A stretch of 64,000 nt of DNA from Zavarzinia compransoris (lineage in GTDB: Bacteria; Pseudomonadota; Alphaproteobacteria; Zavarziniales; Zavarziniaceae): positions 248,001 through 312,000 of the forward strand of contig NZ_QGLF01000003.1 in NCBI RefSeq assembly GCF_003173055.1. The letters run 5' to 3'. A program made the translations under genes and the position numbers. A model generated the notes under the pieces. It made no database searches and was not told the origin of the DNA. It saw nothing but the letters and a program-made list of their open reading frames with translations. This document shows positions 46,145 through 54,300 of the stretch, piece by piece (position 1 is the stretch's first letter; the number at the start of each line of letters is the position of its first letter).

Positions 46145-47563
46145 TCAGGCCTTGCGCACCACCACGGTCTGCACATTGGTATATTCGAGCAGGCCGTCGA
46201 CGCCGTTCTCGGTGCCGACGCCCGATTGCTTGTGGCCGCCGAAGGGGGCAAGCGGGGTCAGGTGCTGGGTCTCGTTGATCCAGACCGTGCCGGTTTCCAG
46301 CTGTTCGCCGATGGCGAGCGCCTTGTCCGGATCCGCGGACCAGACCGAACCGCCGAGGCCGTAGTCGCTGGCATTGGCCCGCGCCACCGCTTCCTCGACG
46401 CTGTCGACCTTGAGCAGGGGCAGGATCGGGCCGAACTGTTCCTCGCGCACGATGCGCGATTCTTCCGGCGGATTGTCCAGGATGGTGACGGGCACGAAAT
46501 AGCCCGGCCCCTCCAGGGCGTCGCCGCCGAGCAGGAACTTGTGGCCGCTCTGCTTCGAATCCTCGATCAGCTCGAGAACGCGGCGGTACTGCTGCTGGTT
46601 CTGCACCGGGCCGATCTGGGTGCCCTGTTCCGAACCGTCGCCCACCTTCACCGTCTTCGCATAGTCGACGATGGCCTCCTTCAGGGGCTCGTAGACATCC
46701 TTATGGATATACATGCGCTTCGAGGCGATGCAGATCTGGCCGTTGTTGCGGAAGGCCGCCCAGAACAGGTCCGGCGCCACCTTGTTCACGTCGACGTCCG
46801 GCAGCACGATGGCGGCGTCATTGCCGCCAAGCTCCAGCGTCACCCGCTTCAGGTTGCCGGCCGCACTCTGCATCACCCGCTTGCCGGTGGCGGTCGAGCC
46901 GGTGAAGCTCACCTTGTCGATGCCGGGGTGTTCGGTGATCCAGGGGCCGAGCTGGTCCCCGCCCGAGACGATGTTGAGCACCCCCGGCGGCAGCACGTCG
47001 CGCAGCAGCTCGCCGATCTTCAAGGTGGTCAGCGGCGTGAAGGGCGAGGGCTTCAGGATCACCGTATTGCCCGCCAGCAGCGCCGGCCCGACCTTGAAGA
47101 AAGCCAGGATCACCGGGAAATTCCACGGCGAGATCGCGCCGACGACGCCGATCGGGACATGGCGGGTGATGCTGCGCCGTTCGGCCGAATCCTCGTTCAC
47201 GGTTTCGGGAATGGTCAGGGTGGCGGTGCCCTGGACGAACATGCCCGCGCCGCCGACCTCGAATTCCGCATCGCCGAAGGGCTTGCCCTGTTCGAGGGTC
47301 AGCAGGCGCTTCAGCCCGTCCAGATTCTCGAACAGGCGGGCGGAAATGGCGTGCAGATACTGGCGGCGCTCGTCGACCGGCCTGGCCCTCCAGGCCGGGA
47401 AGGCGGCCCGCGCCGCCGCCACCGCCTCGTCCAGCTGCCCGCGCGAACAATCTGGGGCCTGGGCGATCACCGCCTCGGTCGCCGGGTTCACCACCGGGAA
47501 GGTGGTGGCGCCTGCCACCCCCAAGCCGCCGATGGTCATGGTGAAATCGCGTTCGAACTCCAT
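46145..47563 (-). CDS. NAD(P)-dependent aldehyde dehydrogenase
   Basis: A 472-residue enzyme of the classic ALDH family. The general-base Glu is in VTLELGGNDAAIV, the nucleophile Cys in NNGQICIASKRMYI, and FTGSTATGKRVMQSA forms the NAD loop. GAISPWNFPVILAFFKVGPALLAGNTVILKPS is typical. The substrate is not readable. GGGAGAGGAAG precedes ATG 47563. It is divergent from an acyl-CoA ligase gene, which may hint at a shared aldehyde-to-acyl-CoA use. Confidence 0.92.
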   Translation of the reverse strand: MEFERDFTMTIGGLGVAGATTFPVVNPATEAVIAQAPDCSRGQLDEAVAAARAAFPAWRARPVDERRQYLHAISARLFENLDGLKRLLTLEQGKPFGDAEFEVGGAGMFVQGTATLTIPETVNEDSAERRSITRHVPIGVVGAISPWNFPVILAFFKVGPALLAGNTVILKPSPFTPLTTLKIGELLRDVLPPGVLNIVSGGDQLGPWITEHPGIDKVSFTGSTATGKRVMQSAAGNLKRVTLELGGNDAAIVLPDVDVNKVAPDLFWAAFRNNGQICIASKRMYIHKDVYEPLKEAIVDYAKTVKVGDGSEQGTQIGPVQNQQQYRRVLELIEDSKQSGHKFLLGGDALEGPGYFVPVTILDNPPEESRIVREEQFGPILPLLKVDSVEEAVARANASDYGLGGSVWSADPDKALAIGEQLETGTVWINETQHLTPLAPFGGHKQSGVGTENGVDGLLEYTNVQTVVVRKA

Positions 47564-47738
47564 CTTCCTCTCCCTGTGCGGCCTCGCGGCCTTGGTATCC
47601 CTCCGGGGTGCCCGGTTGCGGCGGGCTTTTTTGCGGCACTTGTTTCCGTGCTTCTCCTTATATATTTAAAACAGCACATTAAATACAACAACAAGACACG
47701 GCCTGCTGAAGGGCCGGTCGAAGGGGAGGGAAACCGAC
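47564..47738. promoter_or_regulatory. AT-rich divergent promoter region
   Basis: The 175-bp gap between the divergent aldehyde dehydrogenase and acyl-CoA ligase genes contains an AT-rich core at 47655-47695 (TATATATTTAAAA, CATTAAATAC), unlike the surrounding sequence. It probably holds both promoters. No operator dyad was found. Confidence 0.5.
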
Positions 47739-49277
47739 ATGCATCCGTCGATTCACGCCGCCAGCCATCCGGACAAGCCCGCCTGCATCATGGCCGGCAG
47801 CGGCGCGGTGACCACGTTCCGCCAGCTCGACGAGGGCTCGAATCGCGGCGCCCACCTGTTCCGCGCCCTCGGCCTGAAGCCGGGCGATGGTATTGCCGCC
47901 TTCCTGGACAACACCACCCGCTATTTCGAGGTGGCCTGGGCGGCACAGCGCGCCGGCCTCTATTTCACCTGCATCTCGTCGAAGCTGACGGCGGGCGAGG
48001 TCGAATATATCGTCCGCGACAGCGGGGCCAAGGTGCTGGTCTCGACCGGGGCCCTGGCGCCGGTATGCGACGAGGTGGCGGCCCGCCTGCCGGACCTCGC
48101 CTTCTTCGGCTTCGAGGGGGCGACCGCCCCTTACCGGGATTGGGACGAGGCCTGCGCCGCCCTGCCGGCGACGCCGATCGCGGACGAGACCGCGGGTTCG
48201 GACATGCTTTATTCATCGGGCACCACGGGCCGGCCCAAGGGGATCCGGATCCCGCTCTCCGGCCTGCCCATCGATGCGCCCAATCCGCTCAGCCTGCTGG
48301 CGCAGCATGTTTTCGGCCTGGGCGCCGAGACGGTCTATCTCTCGCCGGCGCCGCTCTACCATGCCGCGCCGCTGCGCTGGTGCATGACGGTGCAGAAACT
48401 GGGCGGCACGGTGGTGGTGATGGAGAAATTCGATGCCGAGGAGGCGCTCGCCCTGATCGGGCGCCACCGCATCGATGCGGCGCAATTCGTGCCGACCCAT
48501 TTCGTGCGCATGCTGAAACTGCCCGAGGCGGTGCGGGCGGCCTACGACGTCTCCAGCCTGCGCATGGCGGTCCATGCCGCCGCCCCCTGCCCGGTGCCGG
48601 TGAAGGAACAGATGATGGAATGGTGGGGCCCCGTCATTCATGAATATTATGCCGGGACCGAGGGCAACGGCCTGACCACCATCGGCCCGCAGGACTGGCT
48701 GGCGCACAAAGGCTCGGTCGGGCGCGCCGTCATCGGCCGGCTGCGCATCTGCGACGACGCCGGCAACGTGCTGCCGCCGCGCCGGGAGGGCATGGTGTTC
48801 TTCGAGGGCGGGCCCGAATTCTCCTACCACAACGACCCGCAGAAGACGGCGGAGGCCCGCAACGCCCACGGCTGGACCGCGATCGGCGACGTCGGCTGGG
48901 TGGACGAGGACGGTTTCCTCTATCTGACCGACCGCAAGAGCTTCATGATCATCTCGGGCGGCGTGAACATCTATCCGCAGGAAATCGAAAACCTGCTGGT
49001 CACCCACCCCAAGGTGGCGGATGCGGCGGTGGTCGGCGCCCCGGACGAGGATTTCGGCGAAAAGGTCGTCGCCGTCATCCAGCCCGCCGACCCGCGCGAC
49101 GCCGGTCCCGAGCTTGCCGCCGAACTGGCCGCCTTCGCCCGGCAGCATCTCTCCGGCCTCAAGGTGCCGCGCCAGATCGATTTCCTCGACGAACTGCCGC
49201 GCCACCCCACCGGCAAGCTCTACAAGCGCCTGCTGCGCGACCGCTACTGGGGCAAGGCCGGCACCACCATCGTGTAA
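47739..49277 (+). CDS. AMP-binding acyl-CoA ligase
   Basis: A 512-residue adenylate-forming enzyme. The ATP-binding loop is MLYSSGTTGRPKGIRI, the Tyr-Gly-Thr-type motif is YYAGTEGNGLTTIG, and the hinge is YLTDRKSFMIISGGVNIYPQEIEN. The catalytic Lys lies in PTGKLYKRLL. It activates a carboxylic acid to its CoA thioester; a fatty or aromatic acid is possible. GGGGAGGGAAA precedes the ATG. It is divergent from the aldehyde dehydrogenase. Confidence 0.92.
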   Translation: MHPSIHAASHPDKPACIMAGSGAVTTFRQLDEGSNRGAHLFRALGLKPGDGIAAFLDNTTRYFEVAWAAQRAGLYFTCISSKLTAGEVEYIVRDSGAKVLVSTGALAPVCDEVAARLPDLAFFGFEGATAPYRDWDEACAALPATPIADETAGSDMLYSSGTTGRPKGIRIPLSGLPIDAPNPLSLLAQHVFGLGAETVYLSPAPLYHAAPLRWCMTVQKLGGTVVVMEKFDAEEALALIGRHRIDAAQFVPTHFVRMLKLPEAVRAAYDVSSLRMAVHAAAPCPVPVKEQMMEWWGPVIHEYYAGTEGNGLTTIGPQDWLAHKGSVGRAVIGRLRICDDAGNVLPPRREGMVFFEGGPEFSYHNDPQKTAEARNAHGWTAIGDVGWVDEDGFLYLTDRKSFMIISGGVNIYPQEIENLLVTHPKVADAAVVGAPDEDFGEKVVAVIQPADPRDAGPELAAELAAFARQHLSGLKVPRQIDFLDELPRHPTGKLYKRLLRDRYWGKAGTTIV

Positions 49278-49358
49278 GGGAGTGTCACATAGATTGCGAA
49301 CTTCAGTATCATCAACTTGAGACTGGATAACCTGGATGTCTCCGGAGCCGGGGCTTAC

Positions 49359-50417
49359 TTATCCCCGCGTCTTCGGCGTGTAACGCGCACCACGCCCTTT
49401 GCCGACCGCTATCAGATATTCCTGATCGGCCAGTTTCTTCAAATGAGCCTTAATGGTGTTGCGGTTGGCTTGGGTGGCGTCCTCGATCTCGCGGACGGTG
49501 ATTTCGCTGCGCGCGGTGGCGAGTTCCAGAATCGCGCGTGACAGGGCGGGCAACGACTCCCTGAGCGCACGTTCCTCTTTGATCTTTCGTGAAAGATTGT
49601 CCTTCTGCTTTACCATCGCTTTGAGGAAGAACGCCACCCATGGCTCCCAATTCTGATGGTCGGTGCGAATGGTTTGCTGGGTGCGTCGCAGGGCAAGGTA
49701 ATACCCTTCCTTATTCGCTTCGATCACGCTTTCCATCGAGCTATACGGCACATAGGCGTAGCCCGCGCGCAGCAGCAGCAGCGTCGTCAGGATGCGTGAA
49801 AGCCTGCCGTTGCCGTCCCGGAAGGGGTGAATGGCGAGGAACACGTTGATGAACACCGCGATCAGCAGCAAAGGGTGCTGGATTTCCTCACGGGCCTGCC
49901 CGTTGTACCAGTCCACCAGCGCTTTCATCATGAGCGGCGTCTCGAAGGGGGTGGCCGTCTGAAAGACGATGCCAAGACTCTTGCCATCCGCGTCGAACGC
50001 TTCGACGTGGTTGGTGATCGTCTTGTAGGCACCGCGATGCTCTTCATCCTTGCTGCTGTATTTCAGCAAGACGCCGTGCAATTGCCTGATGTGATTTTCG
50101 GTCAGGGTGATCGCCGCATGGCTTTCAAAGACCATATCCATGGCATCGGCGTAACCAGCCACTTCCTGTTCGTCGCGGGTGGTGAAGGATTTTTGCTCCA
50201 GCTTGGAAAGCAGCTTCTCCACTTCCCCATCGGTCAGCCTTGCCCCCTCGATTCGGGTGGAGGACCCGACACTCTCGATCGTGGCGATGCGTTTCAGGCT
50301 CACCAGGCGGTCAGGGGCTAAATCCTGTGTGGCCTGCCACTTACCCTTGAATTCATCAATCTCGCTGATGGCCTTGAGGATTGCAGGGGTGATGGCGATG
50401 TTTGCGATTTCGAGCAT
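49359..50417 (-). CDS. Fic-family AMP-transferase, class II autoinhibited, with C-terminal winged helix
   Basis: A 352-residue protein. The Fic active loop HPFRDGNGRLSR is complete, and the inhibitory motif SSTRIEG (S-x-x-x-E-G) lies near residue 50, so it is a class II Fic protein. After the Fic domain, residues about 290-352 (ALSRAILELATARSEITVREIEDATQANRNTIKAHLKKLADQEYL) form a winged helix-turn-helix. Start 50417 (MLEIANIAITP) is chosen; a longer one would run through the upstream repeats. The gene is clearly less GC-rich than its neighbours, suggesting horizontal gain. It transfers AMP or another nucleotide to a protein target, unknown here. Confidence 0.9.
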   Translation of the reverse strand: MLEIANIAITPAILKAISEIDEFKGKWQATQDLAPDRLVSLKRIATIESVGSSTRIEGARLTDGEVEKLLSKLEQKSFTTRDEQEVAGYADAMDMVFESHAAITLTENHIRQLHGVLLKYSSKDEEHRGAYKTITNHVEAFDADGKSLGIVFQTATPFETPLMMKALVDWYNGQAREEIQHPLLLIAVFINVFLAIHPFRDGNGRLSRILTTLLLLRAGYAYVPYSSMESVIEANKEGYYLALRRTQQTIRTDHQNWEPWVAFFLKAMVKQKDNLSRKIKEERALRESLPALSRAILELATARSEITVREIEDATQANRNTIKAHLKKLADQEYLIAVGKGRGARYTPKTRG

Positions 50418-50432
50418 TGGGCCTGCTTGGGA

Positions 50433-50510
50433 ATATCCATTTATATACAATAATATCCATTCCTGTCGGATCGGCAAGCAAATATCCATTTATGCCCGAT
50501 TATATCCATT
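50433..50510. repeat. Four copies of ATATCCATT upstream of fic
   Basis: The 9-mer ATATCCATT lies at 50433-50441, 50453-50461, 50482-50490 and 50502-50510, as two pairs with 20-bp spacing separated by 29 bp. The first copy is 16 bp before the fic start (on the minus strand each reads AATGGATAT). The even helical spacing suggests a multi-site operator, perhaps for the winged helix of the Fic protein itself. Confidence 0.85.
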
Positions 50511-50952
50511 TTCTAACCATTCGGATTTGCCTCGGCGCCTTTCATGCATGGTTCTCCCTCTTCATGGGGGCCTGCCTGTGCGCATCTTTGGGCCGGGGCT
50601 TTTGTCTTCGACCTTCGTCGCATTGCAGCATATGCATGGCCCTGATGCGCGATGACGATTTGTCAGTGCTGAATTTTGGCCTAGCCTATTTTCATATGCC
50701 GCCTGCGGGGTTCGGGGTCGACGATTCCGGCCGTCTGTGACGAGTGAACAATCGTCATAATTTTTTACGCAAATCCGCGGAAAGCCGCGGATTCCGGTCG
50801 GAATCGCCTGACAGTGTGTGAACAATCACAAAAATATTTACAGAAACCGCATTTTGCCCTTGCAGTGAATAAATTCTGAGTTATTTATTGTTCATCGTTC
50901 AGCGGTGATGGCCCAAGGGGGCAGGCCGGGACGAGAACCGAGGAGGATGGAC
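50511..50952. other. 442-bp non-coding regulatory region before the small-protein array
   Basis: No gene is supported. The first half is ordinary; the second half is AT-rich. The 8-mer TGAACAAT occurs at 50745-50752 and 50819-50826, and inverted at 50887-50894. The first copy is in the centre of dyad TGACGA-N8-TCGTCA (50738-50757) and the second in TGTGA-N4-TCACA (50817-50830). Between them are two touching dyads, AATCCGCGG/CCGCGGATT (50772-50793) and ATTCCG/CGGAAT (50791-50804). This looks like the control region of the array. Confidence 0.6.
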
Positions 50953-51072
50953 ATGACGACCATCGCGAACATCGCCAACGGCCTGACCTTCGGCCGGATC
51001 ACGACCCTGGTGGTGCTGGCCTATAGCGCCGCCGCCCTGGTGCAGATGACCAGCAACGTGCTGGCGATCTGA
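50953..51072 (+). CDS. Tiny single-helix membrane protein 1 of a four-gene array
   Basis: A 39-residue protein that ends TFGRITTLVVLAYSAAALVQ then MTSNVLAI. A strong ribosome site (AGGAGGA) precedes the ATG. The middle is one hydrophobic helix (about residues 16-32) flanked by Arg on the N-terminal side. It shares F-[GD]-R, then AY-[SA]-x-A, then N-[VI] with the next three genes. It is the most divergent member. No known family was recognised. Confidence 0.65.
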   Translation: MTTIANIANGLTFGRITTLVVLAYSAAALVQMTSNVLAI

Positions 51073-51104
51073 CGCCGACCACGCCTTACCGACGGAGACC
51101 GCTC

Positions 51105-51218
51105 ATGAACAAGCTGGCCTTCAATACGATCTTCGGACGCTTCCTCTCGATCGCCGTGCTGGCCTATGCCGCCGCGCTGGTCGTCGAAAACGTCAGCCAC
51201 ATCGCCGCCATCGCCTGA
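51105..51218 (+). CDS. Tiny single-helix membrane protein 2 of the array
   Basis: A 37-residue protein, MNKLAFNTIFGRFLSIAVL then AYAAALVVENVSHIAAIA. GACGGAGACC precedes ATG 51105, 32 bp after the stop of the first gene. It keeps the array pattern F-G-R, AYAAAL and a C-terminal I-A. The helix spans about residues 12-28. Function unknown. Confidence 0.7.
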   Translation: MNKLAFNTIFGRFLSIAVLAYAAALVVENVSHIAAIA

Positions 51219-51300
51219 TCGGCGGCACCGCACCAACCCAGGGACAGGCGCCGCCGGGCAAGAGAACCGGCCGGCAGCCCCTTCAAAGAGGACCAAAGAC

Positions 51301-51402
51301 ATGACCCGCTTCTTCACCTTCGACCGCATCCTGCTCGCCACCGTCGCCGCCTATGCGGTCGCCCTGGCGCTTCAGACGGCCCAGAACGTCGGCATCGCCT
51401 GA
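51301..51402 (+). CDS. Tiny single-helix membrane protein 3 of the array
   Basis: A 33-residue protein starting MTRFFTFDRILLATVAAYAV and ending ALALQTAQNVGIA, with GAGGACCAAAGAC before the ATG. It is 30/33 identical to the fourth member. Of the nine codons that differ between the two, six are synonymous and three conservative (T/S, I/V, I/L), which is direct evidence that both are translated and under purifying selection. The spacer from gene 2 is 82 bp. Confidence 0.8.
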   Translation: MTRFFTFDRILLATVAAYAVALALQTAQNVGIA

Positions 51403-51476
51403 GGCGGCCGGCCCCTTCCGATCCAACCGGCGCGCCGGGCCTGCCCGGCCGCAGCCCAACCACAAGGACCACGACC

Positions 51477-51578
51477 ATGACCCGCTTCTTCAGCTTCGAC
51501 CGCGTCCTGCTCGCGACCGTCGCCGCCTATGCCGTCGCGCTGGCGTTGCAGACCGCGCAGAACGTCGGCCTCGCCTGA
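51477..51578 (+). CDS. Tiny single-helix membrane protein 4 of the array
   Basis: A 33-residue protein starting MTRFFSFDRVLLATVAAYAV and ending ALALQTAQNVGLA, nearly identical to member 3 and 74 bp after it. AAGGACCACGACC precedes the ATG, a copy of the ribosome site of member 3, so the two arose by recent tandem duplication. The basic N-terminus and neutral C-terminus suggest N-in, C-out insertion. A terminator follows 83 bp downstream, closing the array. Confidence 0.8.
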   Translation: MTRFFSFDRVLLATVAAYAVALALQTAQNVGLA

Positions 51579-51661
51579 ACGGCAGCCCCGCTTTTCCCCG
51601 GAGGGCCTCCCCGGCCCTCCACCCCGTGGCCCATCCCGCAACGATGGGCTGCCTGCCCTAG

Positions 51662-51698
51662 ACCCGGTCCGGACCCTGTCCCGACCGGGTTCTTTTTT
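51662..51698 (+). terminator. Rho-independent terminator of the small-protein array
   Basis: ACCCGGTC (51662-51669) pairs with GACCGGGT (51683-51690) and is followed by TCTTTTTT. It is the clearest intrinsic terminator of the window. It separates the array from the ABC transporter operon. Confidence 0.9.
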
Positions 51699-51778
51699 GC
51701 CCCGGCCCGCCGAGCCCCTTGCCCTGACCGACGGCGTGCCTATCCTTGGCGTCGATGAAACGCTGGGAGTTCGGTCAG

Positions 51779-52765
51779 ATGACATTCGGTCGGCTTGTGC
51801 TCGGGGCGCTCGGCCTCGCGGTCGCCGTGGCGGCGCCCGCCCTTGCCCGCGACAAGGTGGTCTTCGGCACCAACTGGCTGGCCCAGGCCGAACACGGCGG
51901 CTTCTACCAGGCGCTCGCCGACGGCACTTACGAGAAATACGGGCTGGACGTCGAGATCCGCATGGGCGGGCCGCAGGTGAACCATGCCCTGCTGCTGGCG
52001 GCCGGCCGCGTCGACTTCAACATGGGCGGCGAGGGCTATGGCGCCCTCAACTACGTCCAGAACGCCATCCCCGTCCGCGCCGTCGCCTCCGTGTTCCAGA
52101 AGGAGCCGCGGGTGATGATCGCCCATCCCGAGACCGGGGTGACCGACCTCGCCTCGCTGAAGGGGCGGCCCATCCTGCTGTCCAAGGATGCGCTCACCAC
52201 CTATTGGCTGTGGATGAAGCGGACCCAGGGCCTGACCGACGACCAGGTGCGGCCCTATAATTTCTCGCCCGCCCCGTTCCTGGCCGACAAGACGATGATC
52301 CTCCAGGGCTATCTCTCGTCCGAACCCTATACGGTGGCGCAGGCGGGGGTGAAGCCGGTGATCCTGCTCCTGGCCGACTACGGCTACGACACTTATTCGA
52401 CCACGATCGAGGCCCGGCAGGAGACGATCGACAAGAACCCCGACCTGGTGCAGCGCTTCGTCGATGCCACCGTCATCGGCTGGAAGACCTACCTGACCGG
52501 CGACCCCGCCAAGGCCAATGCCATGATCAAGGCGGCCAACCCGGAAATGACCGACGACCAGCTCGCCTATGCCGTCAAGGTGCTGAACGAGCACGGCATC
52601 GTGCAGTCGGGCGATGCCCTGACGCTGGGCATCGGCGCCATGACCGACGCGCGCTGGCAATCCTTCTTCGAGGGCACGGTGGCGGCCGGGATCTATCCCG
52701 CCGATCTCGACGTGAAAAAAGCCTATACGCTGCAATTCGTGAACAAGGGTGTCGGCCTGCCTTGA
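51779..52765 (+). CDS. NMT1/THI5-type ABC transporter substrate-binding protein
   Basis: A 328-residue exported protein with signal peptide MTFGRLVLGALGLAVAVAAPALA. The mature part, VVFGTNWLAQAEHGGFYQALADGTYEKYGLDVEIRMGGPQVN, is the start of NMT1/THI5-like binding proteins, which carry pyrimidines, riboflavin, nitrate-like or aromatic ligands. GGGAG lies 9 nt before ATG 51779; upstream starts would add residues before the signal. The stop overlaps the TTG of the ATPase gene. Confidence 0.85.
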   Translation: MTFGRLVLGALGLAVAVAAPALARDKVVFGTNWLAQAEHGGFYQALADGTYEKYGLDVEIRMGGPQVNHALLLAAGRVDFNMGGEGYGALNYVQNAIPVRAVASVFQKEPRVMIAHPETGVTDLASLKGRPILLSKDALTTYWLWMKRTQGLTDDQVRPYNFSPAPFLADKTMILQGYLSSEPYTVAQAGVKPVILLLADYGYDTYSTTIEARQETIDKNPDLVQRFVDATVIGWKTYLTGDPAKANAMIKAANPEMTDDQLAYAVKVLNEHGIVQSGDALTLGIGAMTDARWQSFFEGTVAAGIYPADLDVKKAYTLQFVNKGVGLP

Positions 52766-53505
52766 GCCTGCTCAAGGTCCGGGACGTCGCCCGGCGCTTC
52801 TCCTCCGGCACCCTGGCGCTTCAGGGTGTCGATCTCGCGGTCGAGCGGGGGGAATTCCTCTCCCTGCTCGGGCCGTCCGGCTGCGGCAAGTCCACGCTGC
52901 TGCGCCTGATCATGGGGCTGGAGGCGCCGGATGCGGGCGCGGTCGAATGGGGCCGGCTGCGGCCGCGGATCGGCGTCGTCTTCCAGGAACCCACCCTGAT
53001 GCCCTGGGCCAGCGTGCTCGACAATGTCGCCCTGCCGCTGCGTCTTCAGGGCCAGGGCCGGGACGAGCGCCAGCGGGCCGCCCGGGCGGCGATCGATCTG
53101 GTCGGCCTCGGCGGCTTCGAGCGGGCGGTGCCGCGCGAATTGTCGGGCGGGATGCGCATGCGGGTCTCGATCGCCCGGGCCTTCGCCGGCAAGCCGGAAC
53201 TGCTGCTGATGGACGAACCCTTCGCCGCCCTCGACGAGATCACCCGGCTGCGCCTCGACGATGAATTGCAGGCGCTCGCCCGCGACCAGGGGCTGACCGT
53301 GCTCTTCGTCACCCACAGCGTGTTCGAGAGCGTCTATCTCTCCACCCGGATCGCGGTGATGAGCCCGCGCCCGGGCCGGATCACCGCCTCCCTGCCGATC
53401 GAGCGGACGGCGACCGGGGCGGCCTTCCGCGCCTCCGCCGATTATGCCCGGCAATGCGGCGCGGTGTCCGCCATCCTCGCCGAAGCCATGGCGGGGGCGG
53501 CATGA
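52762..53505 (+). CDS. ABC transporter ATPase (NMT1-type importer)
   Basis: A 247-residue ATPase with Walker A GPSGCGKST, Q-loop VVFQEPTLMPWAS, signature LSGGMRMRVSIARAF, Walker B LLLMDEPFAALD and switch LFVTHSVFE. The signature and switch are those of the nitrate/taurine/NMT1 branch; the usual HD is HS here. Start TTG 52762 overlaps the binding-protein stop (TTGA), and its own stop overlaps the permease ATG. Confidence 0.9.
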   Translation: MSLLKVRDVARRFSSGTLALQGVDLAVERGEFLSLLGPSGCGKSTLLRLIMGLEAPDAGAVEWGRLRPRIGVVFQEPTLMPWASVLDNVALPLRLQGQGRDERQRAARAAIDLVGLGGFERAVPRELSGGMRMRVSIARAFAGKPELLLMDEPFAALDEITRLRLDDELQALARDQGLTVLFVTHSVFESVYLSTRIAVMSPRPGRITASLPIERTATGAAFRASADYARQCGAVSAILAEAMAGAA

Positions 53506-54296
53506 CCGCGCGCCTGCTGTCGAGGGCGGCGCCGGCCGCCGTCGCCCTGCTGGTCCTCGGCGGCTGGGAGGCGCTGGTCCGCTTCGAAGACCTGCCGGCC
53601 TATATCCTGCCCGCCCCCAGCCGGATCGCGGCGACCCTGTGGACCGACCGGGCGATCCTGGCCGTTTCCCTGCTGGTCACCCTGAAGACGACCTTCGCCG
53701 CCCTGGTCACGGCGGCGGCGGCCAGCCTGCTGCTGGCGGTCCTGTTCCGGCAGAGCCGCTGGATCGAGCGCAGCCTCTATCCCTATGCCGTCATCCTGCA
53801 GGTGACGCCCATCGTCGCCATCGCGCCCCTGATCCTGATCTATGTCGAGGATCCCTTCGCGGTCATGCTGGTCTGCGCCACCATCGTCGCCTTCTTCCCG
53901 ATCCTGGCCAATACCATGCTGGGCCTGCGCGCCGTCGATCCCGGGCTCGAGGACCTGTTCCGGCTTCAGGGCGCCGGGCGCTGGCGCACCCTGTGGCTGC
54001 TGCACCTGCCCTCGGCGCTGCCCTATTTCCTGGCGGGCCTGCGCATCGCCGGGGGGCTGGCGCTGATCGGCGCCGTGGTCGCCGAATTCGTCTCCTCGAC
54101 CACGGCGGGCGGGGCGACGGGCCTCGCCTGGCGCATCATCGAGGCCGGGCAGCGCCTGAACGTGCCGCGCATGTTCGCGGCGCTGGCCCTGATCGCCGGC
54201 GCGGGGATTGCCATTTTCGCCGCACTCACGGCACTCTCGCAATTCGTGCTGCGCCGCTGGCACGACAGCGCGCGACAAGGGCAGGGAGGAAACTGA
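53502..54296 (+). CDS. ABC transporter permease (NMT1-type importer)
   Basis: A 264-residue permease with about six helices and the coupling loop LEDLFRLQGAGRWRTLWLLHLPSALPYFLAGLRIAGGLALIGAVVAEFV. It overlaps the ATPase stop by four bases. Together the three genes form a full importer whose ligand is unknown; riboflavin- or pyrimidine-like compounds are typical for this branch. The esterase gene follows after only 4 bp. Confidence 0.9.
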   Translation: MTARLLSRAAPAAVALLVLGGWEALVRFEDLPAYILPAPSRIAATLWTDRAILAVSLLVTLKTTFAALVTAAAASLLLAVLFRQSRWIERSLYPYAVILQVTPIVAIAPLILIYVEDPFAVMLVCATIVAFFPILANTMLGLRAVDPGLEDLFRLQGAGRWRTLWLLHLPSALPYFLAGLRIAGGLALIGAVVAEFVSSTTAGGATGLAWRIIEAGQRLNVPRMFAALALIAGAGIAIFAALTALSQFVLRRWHDSARQGQGGN

Positions 54297-54300
54297 GACC

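Noticed and set aside
49278-49358. Possible insertion-sequence end next to fic (GTGTCACATAGATTG)
   Set aside because: No matching inverted copy was seen on the other side and no transposase fragment; not enough to call a mobile element.
50433-50510. Possible short CRISPR array before fic
   Set aside because: Repeat unit is only 9 bp and spacers are 11-20 bp; no cas genes. An operator is a better fit.
50772-50793. Hairpin AATCCGCGG/CCGCGGATT as an intrinsic terminator
   Set aside because: No T-tract follows the stem on either strand; the T-run lies on the 5' side. It is better seen as part of the control region.
50562-50825. Minus-strand open frame of 87 codons in the control region
   Set aside because: No ribosome site or family match and it runs through the dyads; probably chance.
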